Shown piece after piece: positions 46,327-57,992 of a stretch of 64,000 nt of DNA; position 1 is the first letter of the stretch; every line of letters begins with the position of its first letter. The notes under the pieces are model-generated. The model saw nothing but the letters and a program-made list of their open reading frames with translations. It did no database searches and had not been told where the DNA came from. The stretch is taken from the NCBI GenBank assembly GCA_946800325.1, contig OX326956.1, positions 11,263,167-11,327,166 of the forward strand, read 5' to 3'. The DNA is from Luzula sylvatica (lineage: Eukaryota; Streptophyta; Magnoliopsida; Poales; Juncaceae). A program made the position numbers and the translations under genes.

Positions 46327-46803
46327 AGAGCATTTCTCACAGTAACCCCATTTTAAAAAATAATTCAAAAAATAACCTTGTTTTGAAAAAATTCTAAAAC
46401 TAACCCAAACCCGGTTTTAAAAACCCGTTATTACCTGATTTTAAAAACTCGGATGTCTAATTGCATAAAAAGTATGCTTAGTTGGGCTGATTGAAAAAAA
46501 AAATACAACGGGTTTTAAAATCCCGGTCATATTTTTTTGGAAAAAACATATACATGTCTCCATATTGTACCCTCTAGTCTTGTATGTCATAATTAATATA
46601 ATTAAGTGACATGATAAATGAAGTAAATAATAATAAATTAATCTATAATTAATATTTATTATAATTACTGAATTTGAATTAATATTAATCCATTTGTAGT
46701 TATATATTTTTTAATCCGATTTGGGTTAGTTTTGGAATATTTTACAAAACTGGGTTATTTTTCGAAATTATTTTTCATACATGGTTACATGCAGAAATGC
46801 TCC
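46327..46803. mobile_element. duplicate copy of the 479-bp MULE-type MITE
   Basis: Same ends (AGAGCATTTCT...AGAAATGCTCC) and the same TTTTTTTAA flanks as at 12131-12609. It was present before the RLP1/RLP3 duplication. Confidence 0.85.
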
Positions 46804-47204
46804 TTTTTTTTAATAGTTTACCAGCTCCTCATTTTGTACATATTTTTAAGATTTCGTATGTCATGGTTATTTGTGATTATTGATCATTAGATTTCGTGAT
46901 ATTGTTTCGTCATATACATGTATTAAAATATGATAAAGAAATGAGTTATTTTCTCCATAACGTAATATAATAATAAATATATTATTGATTATACTGAAAT
47001 TAATTTTATAATATGATGAGATTAATATAGTATGAAATGATTAAATTATTATTATCACAAAATTATAATTCGTAATAAAACAAAAATTATAATTCGTAAT
47101 AAAACAAAAATTATAATTATCAAGATGATCATGTAAGGCACATATTTATATCCTTCACCAAAAACATATATGGTTTTCGATTACAATATATATACCAGGA
47201 ACTT

Positions 47205-48526
47205 TTATTTTCTAAATATCCTTATCCAAGTCAACAATACGAGGACATACATCATGTCATACAAATCATCAATGACTCGAAAATACGCAACTCGATAACT
47301 TTTTTTAAACAAAAATAAGCAAAACACAATCCACAATCCTAAAATGAACCCGGTGCCCATGCCAAGATAAATAGACATCATGCTTGATCTATCCTGGTCT
47401 CCTAATCCATTTTGTTGAGAAATTGGAATTTCATCTTGTGGACAATTCTTGGAAAGAGGCGGGCCACAAAGATCATTGTTACCGCTATAAATGGGCGGGT
47501 CATCAAGAGTTTGAAGTTGATTGCCTGAAGGTATTCTTCCTGACAAGTTATTGTTGGACATATTCAAATAACTTAACGAGGTTACGTTTGAAAGACTAGA
47601 TGGAATTTCTCCCGAAATATCGTTATTTGATAGGTCAAGAGATTCTAAAGCTTGCATATCACCGATTCTCACTGGAATAATTCCGGTCAAATGATTTCCA
47701 GACAAATTCAAACTTACCAGACCTGCGAGAGAGCTTATTTTTTCCGGAATCTCTCCGGTAAGATTATTTGAAGATAAATCAATGCCTGACATGACCATAC
47801 CATTGTCATTATACTCACGAGTTATTCCTTTTGTTACCACATTTGAGCTAGTAGGATAGATACCATCGTAACTATCATCATAATAAATTGGGTATACTAT
47901 AGTTAGTGCAATGAAAGTATTAACTGATGGAGGTATAGTTCCAGAAAATAAATTATGTGAAAGATCCAAAATTTTAAGTCTATGCAAAACAGTTAGTTCA
48001 ACTGGTATATTACCTGAAAACATGTTATGTGAAAGATCCAAAATTTTAAGATTATCCAACATATATAGTTAGTTCAACTGGTATATTCCCTGAAAACAAG
48101 TTATATCTAAGTACGAGGAACTCCAAGTACGAGTGATTCTTGCCAATCCATGATGGTAAATATCCTGAGAATTTATTGTATGAAAGATCAAGCAAATATA
48201 AATATTCACATTTTTCTAGAAAATAAGGGAATGCATCTGAGAGAGAATTGTTGCGCAAGATTAGAACTTGAAGATTCAAGGTTTTGGGTGGGTTAGGGTT
48301 GAGACCTGTCCAACACCTCGGAACTGGACCCATAAGCAAATTACTAGACAGATCAATTAATCGTAACAAATGCATTTGACATATATATCTAGGAATTGAA
48401 CCATTTAATGAAATTTCCGGAAGAATCAATTTGGTTAAATTTAAAGCTCCTAATTTTTTTGGAAAAGTTCCTGATATGGAATTATTGGAGAGATGTAGAC
48501 TAGTTAGATGTAGACTAGTTAGATTG
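47205..48526 (-). pseudogene. RLP3: 5'-deleted, frameshifted RLP copy
   Basis: The 3' half of the gene is nearly identical to RLP1, from an LRR near RLP1 residue 500 to the same stop codon, including membrane helix and tail. A 4-bp insertion (extra ATAT near 48061-48066) shifts the frame between LRRs. At 48494-48523 a 15-bp tandem duplication (TGTAGACTAGTTAGA) abuts a deletion junction, beyond which comes sequence matching RLP1 DNA about 700 bp upstream of its start (16501). Signal peptide, N-cap, about half the LRRs and the promoter are gone, so no receptor can be made. Confidence 0.9.
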
Positions 48527-48584
48527 GAGCCATGCAGTCCTTACAAAATAGCTTAACCCACTTCAGCCCACTGCTTATTATAAA

Positions 48585-49100
48585 CTAGCTTCTACCCCGC
48601 GCAATTGCGCGGAGTCGCATGGGTACTCTCGATTTTTTATATATATGTTAAAAAAAATTGTTGTATTTTTTATTGGATGTTGTAATTTAGTATAATTCCT
48701 CGAATTAAAATAAATATATATCATATATGTTGATTGCGCGAATGATACCAGTAAATTATGAATACATCGTATGTAACACAAAGATATACAACATACGAAA
48801 CATAAATATTTCAAAACTATATATAAAAAGATAATATTAAATAACATGGTATGATAAAAGAAACAAATAAAAATACAATAATACTAAGTTTCAATTAATT
48901 GTGTTATTAAGGATTACACAATTAAATACATCGAAACAAATAAACATTTCCATTGAATATAGAATTTCCAAGTATTGTATGTTTGCCTCAGTAAATCATG
49001 ATATTTATAAATTTTACAACAATTACTGTTTGAATTGTTCCAGAGCCGGTTTTCTCGAATAATTCAAACAGTTCTTGTTGTAAAATTTATTTATTTATTT
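48585..49100 (-). mobile_element. Helitron 3' terminus, minus orientation, with known empty site
   Basis: On the minus strand: perfect 16-bp palindrome CCGCGCAATTGCGCGG, then GGTAGAAG, then CTAG, followed by host T. In RLP1 the same host sequence is uninterrupted (A16558|T16559), proving insertion at an A|T dinucleotide without duplication. The element extends rightward; the continuation of the RLP1 host flank (TACCTTGATGAATTGACC) was not found later in the window, so the 5' end is unknown and the end given is nominal. Confidence 0.75.
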
Positions 49101-49125
49101 AGACATCATCGGCAAAATTCAGAGA

Positions 49126-49159
<34 letters not shown>

Positions 49160-49699
49160 AATGATATGATATGACGGTGATGATGATGATATGATGGTGA
49201 TCATTTTTGTATTTGTAGTTACTTCTATTTTGCATTTCGTATTTGTTTTGTAGTATTCGTGAATTGCAATTCGCGAACATATTCTTATTCAAATATGTAT
49301 CATACTTGTAATTTACTGTTATATTTGTATATTATATTTGTATTTCAAATTCATCTCGGTATTTCACATTTGTAGATATATTCGTGTTTCGTATTTCATA
49401 TTCAAGAATTATTATTGTTTCTGCTATTGTGTTGTTTTATTTTCTTGATTTGCTCGGAGTAGTCAAATATGTATGCTTATTTCGTCATGATTATGTACAT
49501 GATTAAATTCAGAATTGCTAAATTTGTATGGTATTTCCCTGATTCGATAGATTTCAATAAAAACAAAAAGACCATTCACTATAATGTATAGGTTCGTTTA
49601 TTCTAGAAAGTTTCACATACTTGTATTCATGTTTTGCACGTCGTATTTGTATTACGTGATGACTCTTATTTTTACTTAATCTGTGAACTATTATTGCGC
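49101..49699 (+). repeat. (GATGAC)n and TATTTGTATTTCG-rich low-complexity DNA
   Basis: A (GATGAC/GATGAT)n tract at 49128-49190 is followed by repetitive TTTGTATTTCGTATTTG-like sequence. No supported coding frame. Confidence 0.6.
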
Positions 49700-50523
49700 G
49701 TATTCGTAATTGAATCTCGTATTCATGTTTTTATTCTTATCCTCTTTTTTATTCATATTCTTCTTTTGTTTTTAGTACATATTGGCTCGCATTGGTATTT
49801 GTTTTTTTGTTATTATATTAGTATTTGGTGTTTCATTTTTTGTAATTTGTATTTCGTATTTGCAATTCATATGTCTTAATAGTCTTCTTTGTTCTTTCTC
49901 GTGTTTTTTCAGAAATTATCAACAAAATAATTATTTCAAAATTTTGAAAAATTCATGTTGTACAATTCATGTTGTCTAACATGTTTTTAAAGTACATATT
50001 AATTATGTTTCGCAAATGTCATGAAGATCTTCGATATTTCACTAATAAACGTAATTATTTCTTTAATTTGAAAGAATGTTTTAAATTTTTACTCAACTTG
50101 TTTTTATCAAGAAATAGAAAAAGTGTGTTCGTAATTGAATCTAGTATTCGTGTTTTTATTCTTATCCTCGTTTTTTTTTCATATTCTTATTTTGTTTTTA
50201 GTTCATATTGGCTCGCATAGGTACTTGTTTTTTGTTTTTATATTAGTATTTGATGTTTCATTTTTTGTAATTTGTATTTCGTATTTGCAATTTATAGTCT
50301 TAATAGTCTTCTTTGTCGTTTTTCGTGTTCATTCAGAAATTATCAACAAAATAATTATTTCAAAATTTTGAAAAATTCATGTCGTACAAATCGTGTTGAC
50401 TAACATATCTTAAAGTACATATTGATTATGTTTAACAAATTTTACGCGAGGATCTTCGATAATTCACTAATAAACACAATTATTTCTTTAATTTGAAAGA
50501 ATATTTAAAGTTTTTACTCGACG
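49700..50523 (+). repeat. tandem duplication, 425-bp period
   Basis: The segment beginning TATTCGTAATTGAATCT at 49701 is repeated from about 50126 at a constant 425-bp offset. Blocks such as GAAATTATCAACAAAATAAT are identical in both. No gene. Confidence 0.85.
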
Positions 50524-51060
50524 TTTTCGTCAACGTGTTAGTCTCAGAAGTTGGTATTTAAGTAGACACATAAAACAAAAATACTTCAACCAAATAGTTA
50601 GTCATTGTTCTCCGGCTTGAAAGAAAACAATACAATTATTTTTGCATTTTGTTGGGTTCATGTATGTTTTTTTTCTTCCGTGCATTGAATCATTTGAGTC
50701 TAGCGTCATTTTTAAATTTTTTTAAATTCAATGAATATCTAATAAACAATTCATTAAATATTACAAAAGATCAAGAGAAATAACCTTCTTTTATTTTTGT
50801 ATGTATTCCTCGTGTATTGAATTGTTTTGCTTTTTCACGTCTTAATTTCTTTATTTTTTTTCTTCAATGAAGCGTTATTATTCAATACAAATTTTCAAAG
50901 AATCACGCCACTGAACCATGTATCGTAGAATTGTATTTTTGTTATTTGTCTTGTATTTGTCCATGATTTCTTGAATTATTTTGCAAAAAGTCGTCATTTG
51001 TATAAAATTTGGTTATTCACGTATACTTATCAGTATTATGATTTGTATTACAATTTTCAT
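50524..51060. other. AT-rich non-coding stretch
   Basis: No supported frame or element terminus. Confidence 0.4.
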
Positions 51061-51200
51061 GACTGATGATGAATGATGATGATGAGGATGATATGTAGGT
51101 GATGATGATGATATGATGAACATGATGATATGATAATGATGATGATATGATGAACATGATGATATGATAATGATGACGATATGACTATCTATAATAATGA
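51061..51200 (+). repeat. (GATGAT/ATGATGATAT)n microsatellite
   Basis: Variable GATGAT and GATATGATGAACATGAT units. A related CATCAT tract occurs at 55840-55935. Confidence 0.9.
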
Positions 51201-52249
51201 TAGCAACGGTGAGGAAAGTAATATTTAAAAAATAACAGTACTTTGTTGTAAGTTTGAAGAGTTCGTCTTTGAGAACAACTTTTTACTTCTCTGCTGGCTC
51301 GCAATTTTTATCCAGTGTTTTCATGTTCGTCTCCATTGATTTTCACATTCTTCTCATCTTTCACTCCTTGCTCGAGTCAACTTCATTTACTTTAGGTTAT
51401 CTTAAATTCGGTCCAAATGATCTCTTTCTCCATTTCGAGCATGTTTACTCCCATTTGAACCCTCTCCCAGACCTCTGCAATTATCATCCTCCATTCGTTT
51501 CTTCTCCAATTGTTTCTTCATTCCATCCATCTTCTTTCAAGTCTCTTTTGCATCTTTCCGCTAGTTTTGTCCACCGTGTGAAAACTGAGTTGAAAATCAA
51601 CATAGAACAACAAATTATATAAATATAAATATGTTAATTTGAATTTTAGAGAGAGAGAAAGAGGAAGACCTGACGAAAGGAGAGAATAGGCTTACGCGAT
51701 GAATTCCTTTTCATAGGTTGAATTACTTTAATGTAATAACATCGAGTTTCTCGTGTCAAACCCAATTGGCAGAAGATTTACTTTTCCCTATTAAATCAAA
51801 AGAAAATAGAAAATAAAAAACAAAAAATAATATATAATGTTAGGATATGATCATAATATGGGAGAAATTAACATACACGCATCATCAGGTTGATCGATTT
51901 TCAGGAGCTCCTTAGATTTTACTTGGCTATCAATATCTCCTGTTTTAATGTCCAATATAAGCACATCATATTCCCTGCGAGGAAACAATACAACCGCGAG
52001 TCTTTCAGGAAAAAATTAAATTAAATTAAATTAAGCAAAAATCGACAACAATTCCTTATAAAAACAACAATGTGCATGAATCACTCGGATTTAACAGATC
52101 CTGTCACCGATCATAGCCCTAAATCGACAACTAAACACACAAATCGACAAATTTCAAAAAACAAACAAGCCCTAAATCGACAACTACACACACCAATTGA
52201 CAAATTTCAGAAAACTAAATTTGAAGAGGGCTAAAACGATGCATACCAG
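51201..52249. other. non-coding, one unrecognised frame
   Basis: A 122-residue plus-strand frame at 51254-51622 (Ser/Phe/His-rich) resembles no family I know and is probably chance. CCCTAAATCGACAACTA occurs twice near 52120 and 52170. Confidence 0.3.
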
Positions 52250-52930
52250 GGGTCTCAAATTGGTCCTTTTTTTGAAATTTTTTTACATTTTGGTCTTTTT
52301 TTTCTTACATTTTCGTCCTTTATATTTGCTTTTTGGTCCTTAGAAGTTTTGAAATTTACATTTTAGTCCAGGGGTCTCAAATTGGTCCTATTTTTTTAAA
52401 AAAATTACATTTTGGTCCTTTTTTCCACATTTTGGTCCTTTATATTTGCTTTTTGATCCTTCGAAGTTTTAAAATTTACATTTTGGTCCAGGGGCCTCTT
52501 TGTAAAAATAATTTATTTACATTTTGGTACTTTTCTGAAAAAAAAAATACAATGTGGTCCTTTTTATTTATATTTTGGTCCTTTTTTATTTGCATTTTGG
52601 TCCTTTTTATTTTAATTTAGTCCTTTCAAGTTTGAAAAATTAAACTTTGGTCCAGGAGCCTCTTTGTAAAAAATTTATTTACATTTTTGTCCTTTTTATT
52701 TACATTTTGGTCCTTTTTAGTTTAAAAAACTACATTTTGGTCCTTTTGAGTTTATAAACTTATATTTTGGTCCTTCATATTTACATCTTCATCCTCTTTT
52801 ATTTACGTGTCGGTCCTTTTTTACAATTTTGAATTTACATTATAGTCCTTTTTATTTATATCTTGGTCCTTTTCGGTTTTACTTCACACTTTGGTACTTT
52901 TTATTAACATTTTGGTCCTTTTTAATTTAA
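52250..52930 (+). repeat. degenerate TTTTGGTCCTTTTTATTTACA array
   Basis: More than 20 spaced copies of TTTTGGTCC occur in about 680 bp, usually separated by TTTTTATTTACA or TTTGAAAATTTACA. A longer unit (GTCCAGGGGTCTC...) repeats at about 120-150 bp. Confidence 0.85.
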
Positions 52931-53430
52931 ATTTTGGTCATTTTTTACATTATTAATAATTCCTCTCATCTCATGCGTCCACATCAACACCTTATTATGC
53001 CTCCCTATCACCACTTTACTTCAAAAAATTTCAAAAGACTCCTTAAATTTTTAAATATTGTAAAATAAAATTAATTTACATATGTATTCATTTAAAAAAA
53101 ATGCTTTTTAAATTTTAAAAAATTCTTAAACTTTTTGTAATACATAATAATTAAAAAAAAAAATTACTATATGTTATATGTTATATAATTTTAATATTTC
53201 ATTCATTACAAAAATTCGACTTATGTATTATTTTTCTTGAAAAACTAAAATAAAATTATAATAAATTGAACAATATTAATAAAAGAACATCTTGCAAATA
53301 TTTTAAAATAAAATATCACGAAACTATTAAAAAATACATAAAAGGAAAACTAAAACAAAAAGTAGATGTTTAAATAGATATTTTCTATGAATATATTTGC
53401 AAGATGTTTATTTATTATTATTTAATCTAA
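52931..53430. other. AT-rich non-coding stretch
   Basis: No feature recognised. Confidence 0.4.
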
Positions 53431-54234
53431 AAATATAATAATGCAAGGAGATTTGCATGCATTTTGCTCTGCCACGTGCATCTATTTACTACCGTTGGAT
53501 TTTTATTTTATCTCTTCTTCACAGCCGTTGATCTTTGCTCAAACATATAAAATCCCTCCTCCTGGCTTCTCCCATTTCGCTTTCCCTTCTCTCACTTCAA
53601 AGAATTCTAACCCTAACCCTAGCAGCAGAGACGCCATGAATAGAGCTGCAGAGGAATACAACCGAGAGAGAGAAAAGCTTCTGTCGGCGTGAGGCAGGCC
53701 TAGCGACGAACCAGCGGACGACGTCGGTTGGATCTCCTATCTCTGGCTACGCCGCCGGGTACCTATAGGAACAGTGGCGCGGCACACAACGTCAACGCAC
53801 GACATGGTAGGCTTTTGTTTTCCTCTGATTTTTCCACTTTTTCTCACTCTATGTTTATTTTGCCAGCCTATACTTTCATAAGCCCTAACCCAGCCACTTT
53901 CCCCTAACCCTAATCGAGTGCTGCCCTCTATCTCTCTTTCTCAATACGCCAAAATGAACTGGTGCCGACCCTTCAGTACCCTGTATCGCCCAAATTTGCA
54001 GTCGTGAAAGTGGAACCCTGTAGATCGTGGAATTGGAGGTCGTACGGTCGAAGCTTCGACAGGTACGGTTACTTTTCTTCGTGTATGCCTCTCATTTTAA
54101 TATTTTGTATTCCATATCTCTTTTTTTGGTATTTTTTATCTCTGATTTTCATTAATTTTCTTAGTTAGGGTCTTCTTGAACTCAATTTATGATCTTCCAT
54201 GGCTAAATTTGGGGCTGAAGTGACTGTTCTGCAG
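53430..54234 (+). other. promoter-and-exon-like fragments, chimeric unit part 1
   Basis: A gene-start-like patch: TATAAAAT-type box near 53548, telobox doublet AACCCTAACCCTAG at 53612-53625, then ATG 53636 opening an 18-codon frame that ends at TGA 53690. Further exon-like pieces end in plausible donors (CATG|GTAGGC near 53806, ACAG|GTACGG near 54061). A last piece, 54199-54234 (MAKFGAEVTVLQ), ends in CAG|GTAATT. The parent genes are not recognised. Confidence 0.35.
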
Positions 54235-54390
54235 GTAATTTCGTTCCTGTCCGTGATTTAATCGTTGAATATTTTTAAAAATCAACACAAAAAGGATACT
54301 TTACGTATTATTGAAAAATACTGGTACAGTGTGAAATGTACCAGCACGGGTACCATTCTTTTTGGTAATTCATGTTGAAAAATTCAACAG

Positions 54391-54513
54391 GAACCGTCAG
54401 ATTTGAAAGAAATGAAGCACATAATCAAGATACTAACTATATTGGCTTTAATTTATGCTATATGGATAGGCCTTATTCGATCCTCTATAATCCCTCCTAA
54501 TTACACCTGGCTG
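54391..54513 (+). pseudogene. DPM3-like gene fragment (dolichol-phosphate mannose synthase subunit 3)
   Basis: An exon bounded by AACAG| and |GTAAGT contains ATG 54412 and 34 codons, MKHIIKILTILALIYAIWIG then LIRSSIIPPNYTWL. From memory of the family, plant DPM3 starts with a very similar first transmembrane segment ending in HTWLLP. The rest of this about 90-residue membrane anchor (second helix and tail) is missing: the frame ends at TWL and the next exon is unrelated. DPM3 normally anchors the catalytic subunit DPM1 in the ER membrane. Here it is a fragment within a chimeric transcript-like unit. Confidence 0.6.
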
Positions 54514-54608
54514 GTAAGTAAGTTTAAACAATAAGGGCAAAATTGGTATTTCAAGATAAGATTATTGCGTATTATAACTTATTTTATATGATTTATTTGT
54601 TTGATTGT

Positions 54609-54806
54609 AGCTTGATGGACGACATAACAACAATTCAAAGGAGTCACTGACGGGCTCACAGGAGTCACTGACGGGTTGATCCGCATCGTCAGCATGCTTC
54701 CTTCGCACGACTTGGCTTCTTCATCGACCAACATGACCATGCAATCTATGCGGAATGAAAGAGCTACTATTCACGCCTCCACCAAGATACATATAACGGG
54801 GGATTT
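54609..54806 (+). other. exon-like piece of unknown origin
   Basis: It follows a GATTGTAG acceptor. A 15-base motif GGAGTCACTGACGGG occurs twice at about 54640-54676. The frame through it (54676 onward) is not recognised. Confidence 0.3.
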
Positions 54807-54972
54807 CAATTTTCAAGTTTTGGGAAGCGGAATATTTCAAAATCGATCATCAAAGCGAGAAAATACACTGCTGGTCCAACATCAGTACCAACGAGTTTTT
54901 AGTCGACTGGGATAACTTAGTCGTTGCTGTCGGTACTCGATGCAACACCTTCGGCACACCGCTTCAAAGTCG
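54807..54972 (+). pseudogene. NDB-type external NAD(P)H dehydrogenase fragment
   Basis: One frame reads FWEAEYFKIDHQSEKIHCWS, NISTNEFLVDWDNLVVAVG, then TRCNTFGTPLQSR, ending at a donor (TCG|GTAATT). This matches the part of plant type II NAD(P)H dehydrogenases that runs from FWEAECFKID to the conserved YLVIAVGA.xNTFxTPG segment. The flanking flavin- and NAD-binding parts and EF-hand are absent, so it is a single captured exon. The parent protein oxidises cytosolic NAD(P)H at the mitochondrial inner membrane. The fragment cannot do so. Confidence 0.6.
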
Positions 54973-55069
54973 GTAATTATAAAAATACTTACAACTTTAT
55001 TTCCCTCAATTTTCTGTTTGTTTACTGAACATTAATTATATATTATTTTTGTGTGATTTGCATTATAGG

Positions 55070-55790
55070 AAGTGTTATGAACCAACTACGATGAATGGAA
55101 AATATCACTGTCGCGAGTCAAGACGGGAGAGAGACCATCAGAATTAACAAAGGTAACCTAATCAACAAGTGATAACGTGATCTATTAGAAATTCTGCTTT
55201 TGTTGATTGTTCTTCTTTTTTTGTAGAAATCAAAGCTTTGCAAACTAAAATCATCGCATGTGGAAACCGCATGGCAGTGTTGTAACTGGGGGTTTATTTC
55301 AGGACCACCATTAATGGCCATTTCTTCGTATTTAATTGGAATTAGGAGTTTATTGCTCAAATTAGCGATAATTCTGGTCAGTTCATTTGGTTTGTTGCTT
55401 TCCGTTCCACCTCAGCTTTTGTGCTTGGATCAGGACTGGATTTGGTCACCAGGTCTTGATTTCGCTTCGGTCCCTTTTCTGGATTAGTTCTCCATGCTCT
55501 TCTTTGGGGATTACTGCTCCATGCTCTTCTTCGATCAGGGTTAGATTTGGTCACTTGCTTCTGATTCCTTTCAATTACCTCTAATTCGATTTTCTTTCAG
55601 AAAAGAAAACTGCAATTTGATGGGCAACCAAATTATTGGACGAAAAATAAACTACGATTTGCAAAAGACGGTGCAAAAGAATTATCATTTTAACATGAAA
55701 GCTTCGAGGTTTATTTTCAGAGACATCGGGCAGAAATTCGCTATCACGCCTTCTTCTGTTAGGTCAATTTATATGTTTATTTTCTTTTGT
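55070..55790 (+). other. further exon-like fragments, chimeric unit part 2
   Basis: Pieces with acceptor and donor-like borders: 55069-55151 (ATTATAG| ... AAAG|GTAACC), one from about 55227 after TTTGTAG, and 55602-55760 after TTTCAG, whose frame reads KLQFDGQPNYWTKNKLRFA before a stop. None is identified. Short repeats (TCCATGCTCTTCTT) lie at 55488-55530. Confidence 0.3.
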
Positions 55791-57990
55791 CTTAATTAAT
55801 TGAATTCCTACAAACATTTTCTTATATTTCTTTCATCATAATGTCATCATGAACATATCATATCATCATCTTGCATATCATCATTATCATGTCATCATAT
55901 CATTATCATAATCATTGTCATCATCATCGTTTATAGATCAATATCGCGATTGTTATCATTACCAATGTGTGTAAGGCATCAATGATCAGAAAACTGGTTC
56001 AAACAATACTGGTTCAACTTCAAATAACAATTACTTGGATTGAAAAACAGAAACAAAAACAGATACTAATTATTTCCGCATATTATACTGGATCAAACTA
56101 TAAATTATACAGTCTGATTTGCTTGAATTTTCTTCTTCCACATTCTGCCTTTTTATACAGTGATTTGCTTTTGGTCCAGCTGTTCTGAACCGCCTGATTG
56201 GTTTGTTGAGTTAAGTTTGTTTGATTGGGGTTCCTTGGTATTGTGTATGAGCCACCGTCTGATTGAAGCTTTCTGCATGAAGTGCGTGATGGATTTGTAG
56301 CTCTTTGATTTCTTTGTCATATTTGGATTTTGCCGATTTAGACTGTTTTGATTCGAGTTATTTCATGTTGTATCTAGGCTGCACGAATTATATCTGATGA
56401 TTATGTCAATACTTGATCTATTTTTTTATCCTTTTCTCATGGTTTTCATATAAGGACTGAATTTATTTTTTATTTCTTCTCTTTGTTTTGATTTATGCGA
56501 ATCATATTATCTTCTCTTTTTTCCTGAATTGTGTGATTTAGATAGCCTATGAGGATAAGCAGATTATTGTTTCCCATCATTTTCAAGTTGTCATCTAGAT
56601 TCTTCTGATGTGGTTGCTGATAAGTGTGCCCCAAAATGTAAACATTAAATGAGTGGAACTTCGCTGGCATTAGGTGTTAACAAGCAAAAACACTTGGATT
56701 TGTACCCTTTTTAGACATTATGCAGTGTCAGCGAATGTACTCGGCTATGTTACGATGAACGGGTTGGAACCTTATTAGCATTCATTGATAGTTGTATCTA
56801 TGATTTGACAAATGAATTTCCTTGATACGCATAATATCTGAGGCTATTCCCTTATTTTGGTTTGTTTTTGCTTTTATTGTTTTTAGTTATGTTTCTATTT
56901 TCAAAAAAATCTGCCCATTCTTCTAATTTATTTGGTTTTATTTTGTTTTCAATCTCCATTTTTATTTCAACCAAAGACCAAAAATGCATCACCAATAAAA
57001 ACACATAAGGAAAAAAAGATCTATTTATGAGTGAGCATTTCGAAACAAATAAAATCATTTTGTCAAACAATCCATTGAAATATGAAGAGCAGAAATATCA
57101 CTAATGTACAAATCAGATCCTCAACCACACATTGATCCATATAAATATTTAGTGAGCTTCGCCTTTCATTGTACTGATAATTTACCAACGAGTTTTGAAA
57201 GCGCTGCCAATGATGAAAATGACTTTCAAGCTTTACATCTCCTATACAACATTACAAAAAACCACTCATATTTTTTGAAAAATAACAAACAATGGGAACA
57301 AGAAATTTTTTTTTTTTTTCAAACCCGAGAACGAATATGAACAGCCAAAAAAAACAAAAAAAAAATTCTTTACATAGATAAAAATATGTTGCAAAAAAAA
57401 CAGCTCAATGCCAAAACTCTAATAAATACAGTACTACTAAATATTCCGCGGATCAAAAGACATTCTTTTAAGTGCAAAAAGAGTCAAAATTATTGCATAA
57501 AAGCTGAGAACAATTCCAAAATAGAAAATGTCTTCCATAAACATTACAGACTTAACATGATCATAATTTGAACTATTTGGAGAAGCTGGCTTTCAAATGA
57601 TTAAAATAATTGTTGCTTTGTGATTTATTACGATTTGAATCCACTAATAAAATTTACTAAATCGTTTCTGATATTAAATGAAACCTTCGTTCTTTCGTGT
57701 CTTTTCTAGATAATCAAAAAACACTATTTCGGAATTAGCCAAAATGAGGAAAATATGAACATACATGAATGCAAAAGGAACAGAATTGGCACAGAACACT
57801 TCATTGATATTGGGCCATGGCAAAATTATGTGCAAATTATGTTTTTGCAGGCTTCTTTCAACTATTTCTAATCTCTCTCAACCATTTTAATTCTTATTTT
57901 ATTTTGTATATTTTTTGCAGCACAACAAAGACATAACAAAGCTATAATTGCTCCATATATTTACACTTTGGTTCTGTACAAATCACAAAA
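55791..57990. other. intergenic or Helitron 5' part, no gene seen
   Basis: It includes a (CAT)n-type microsatellite at 55840-55935. AT-rich, with no supported coding frame. The 5' end of the autonomous Helitron should lie here or further left; no TC-type terminus could be singled out. Confidence 0.35.
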
Positions 57991-57992
57991 GC

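Larger units (their letters stand above)
44511..48584. repeat. RLP3 segmental duplicate of the RLP1 unit
   Basis: It continuously matches 3519-3926 joined to 11166-16558. It ends exactly where the Helitron at 48585 begins, at the site that is still empty in RLP1 (between 16558 and 16559). Confidence 0.85.

Noticed and set aside
49128..51200. CRISPR-like or regulatory repeat array
   Set aside because: The repeats are simple GATGAC/GATGAT microsatellites without spacers of constant length, in a plant genome.
51254..51622. Possible 122-residue gene
   Set aside because: Low-complexity Ser/Phe/His composition, no family resemblance, and no supporting promoter or splice context.
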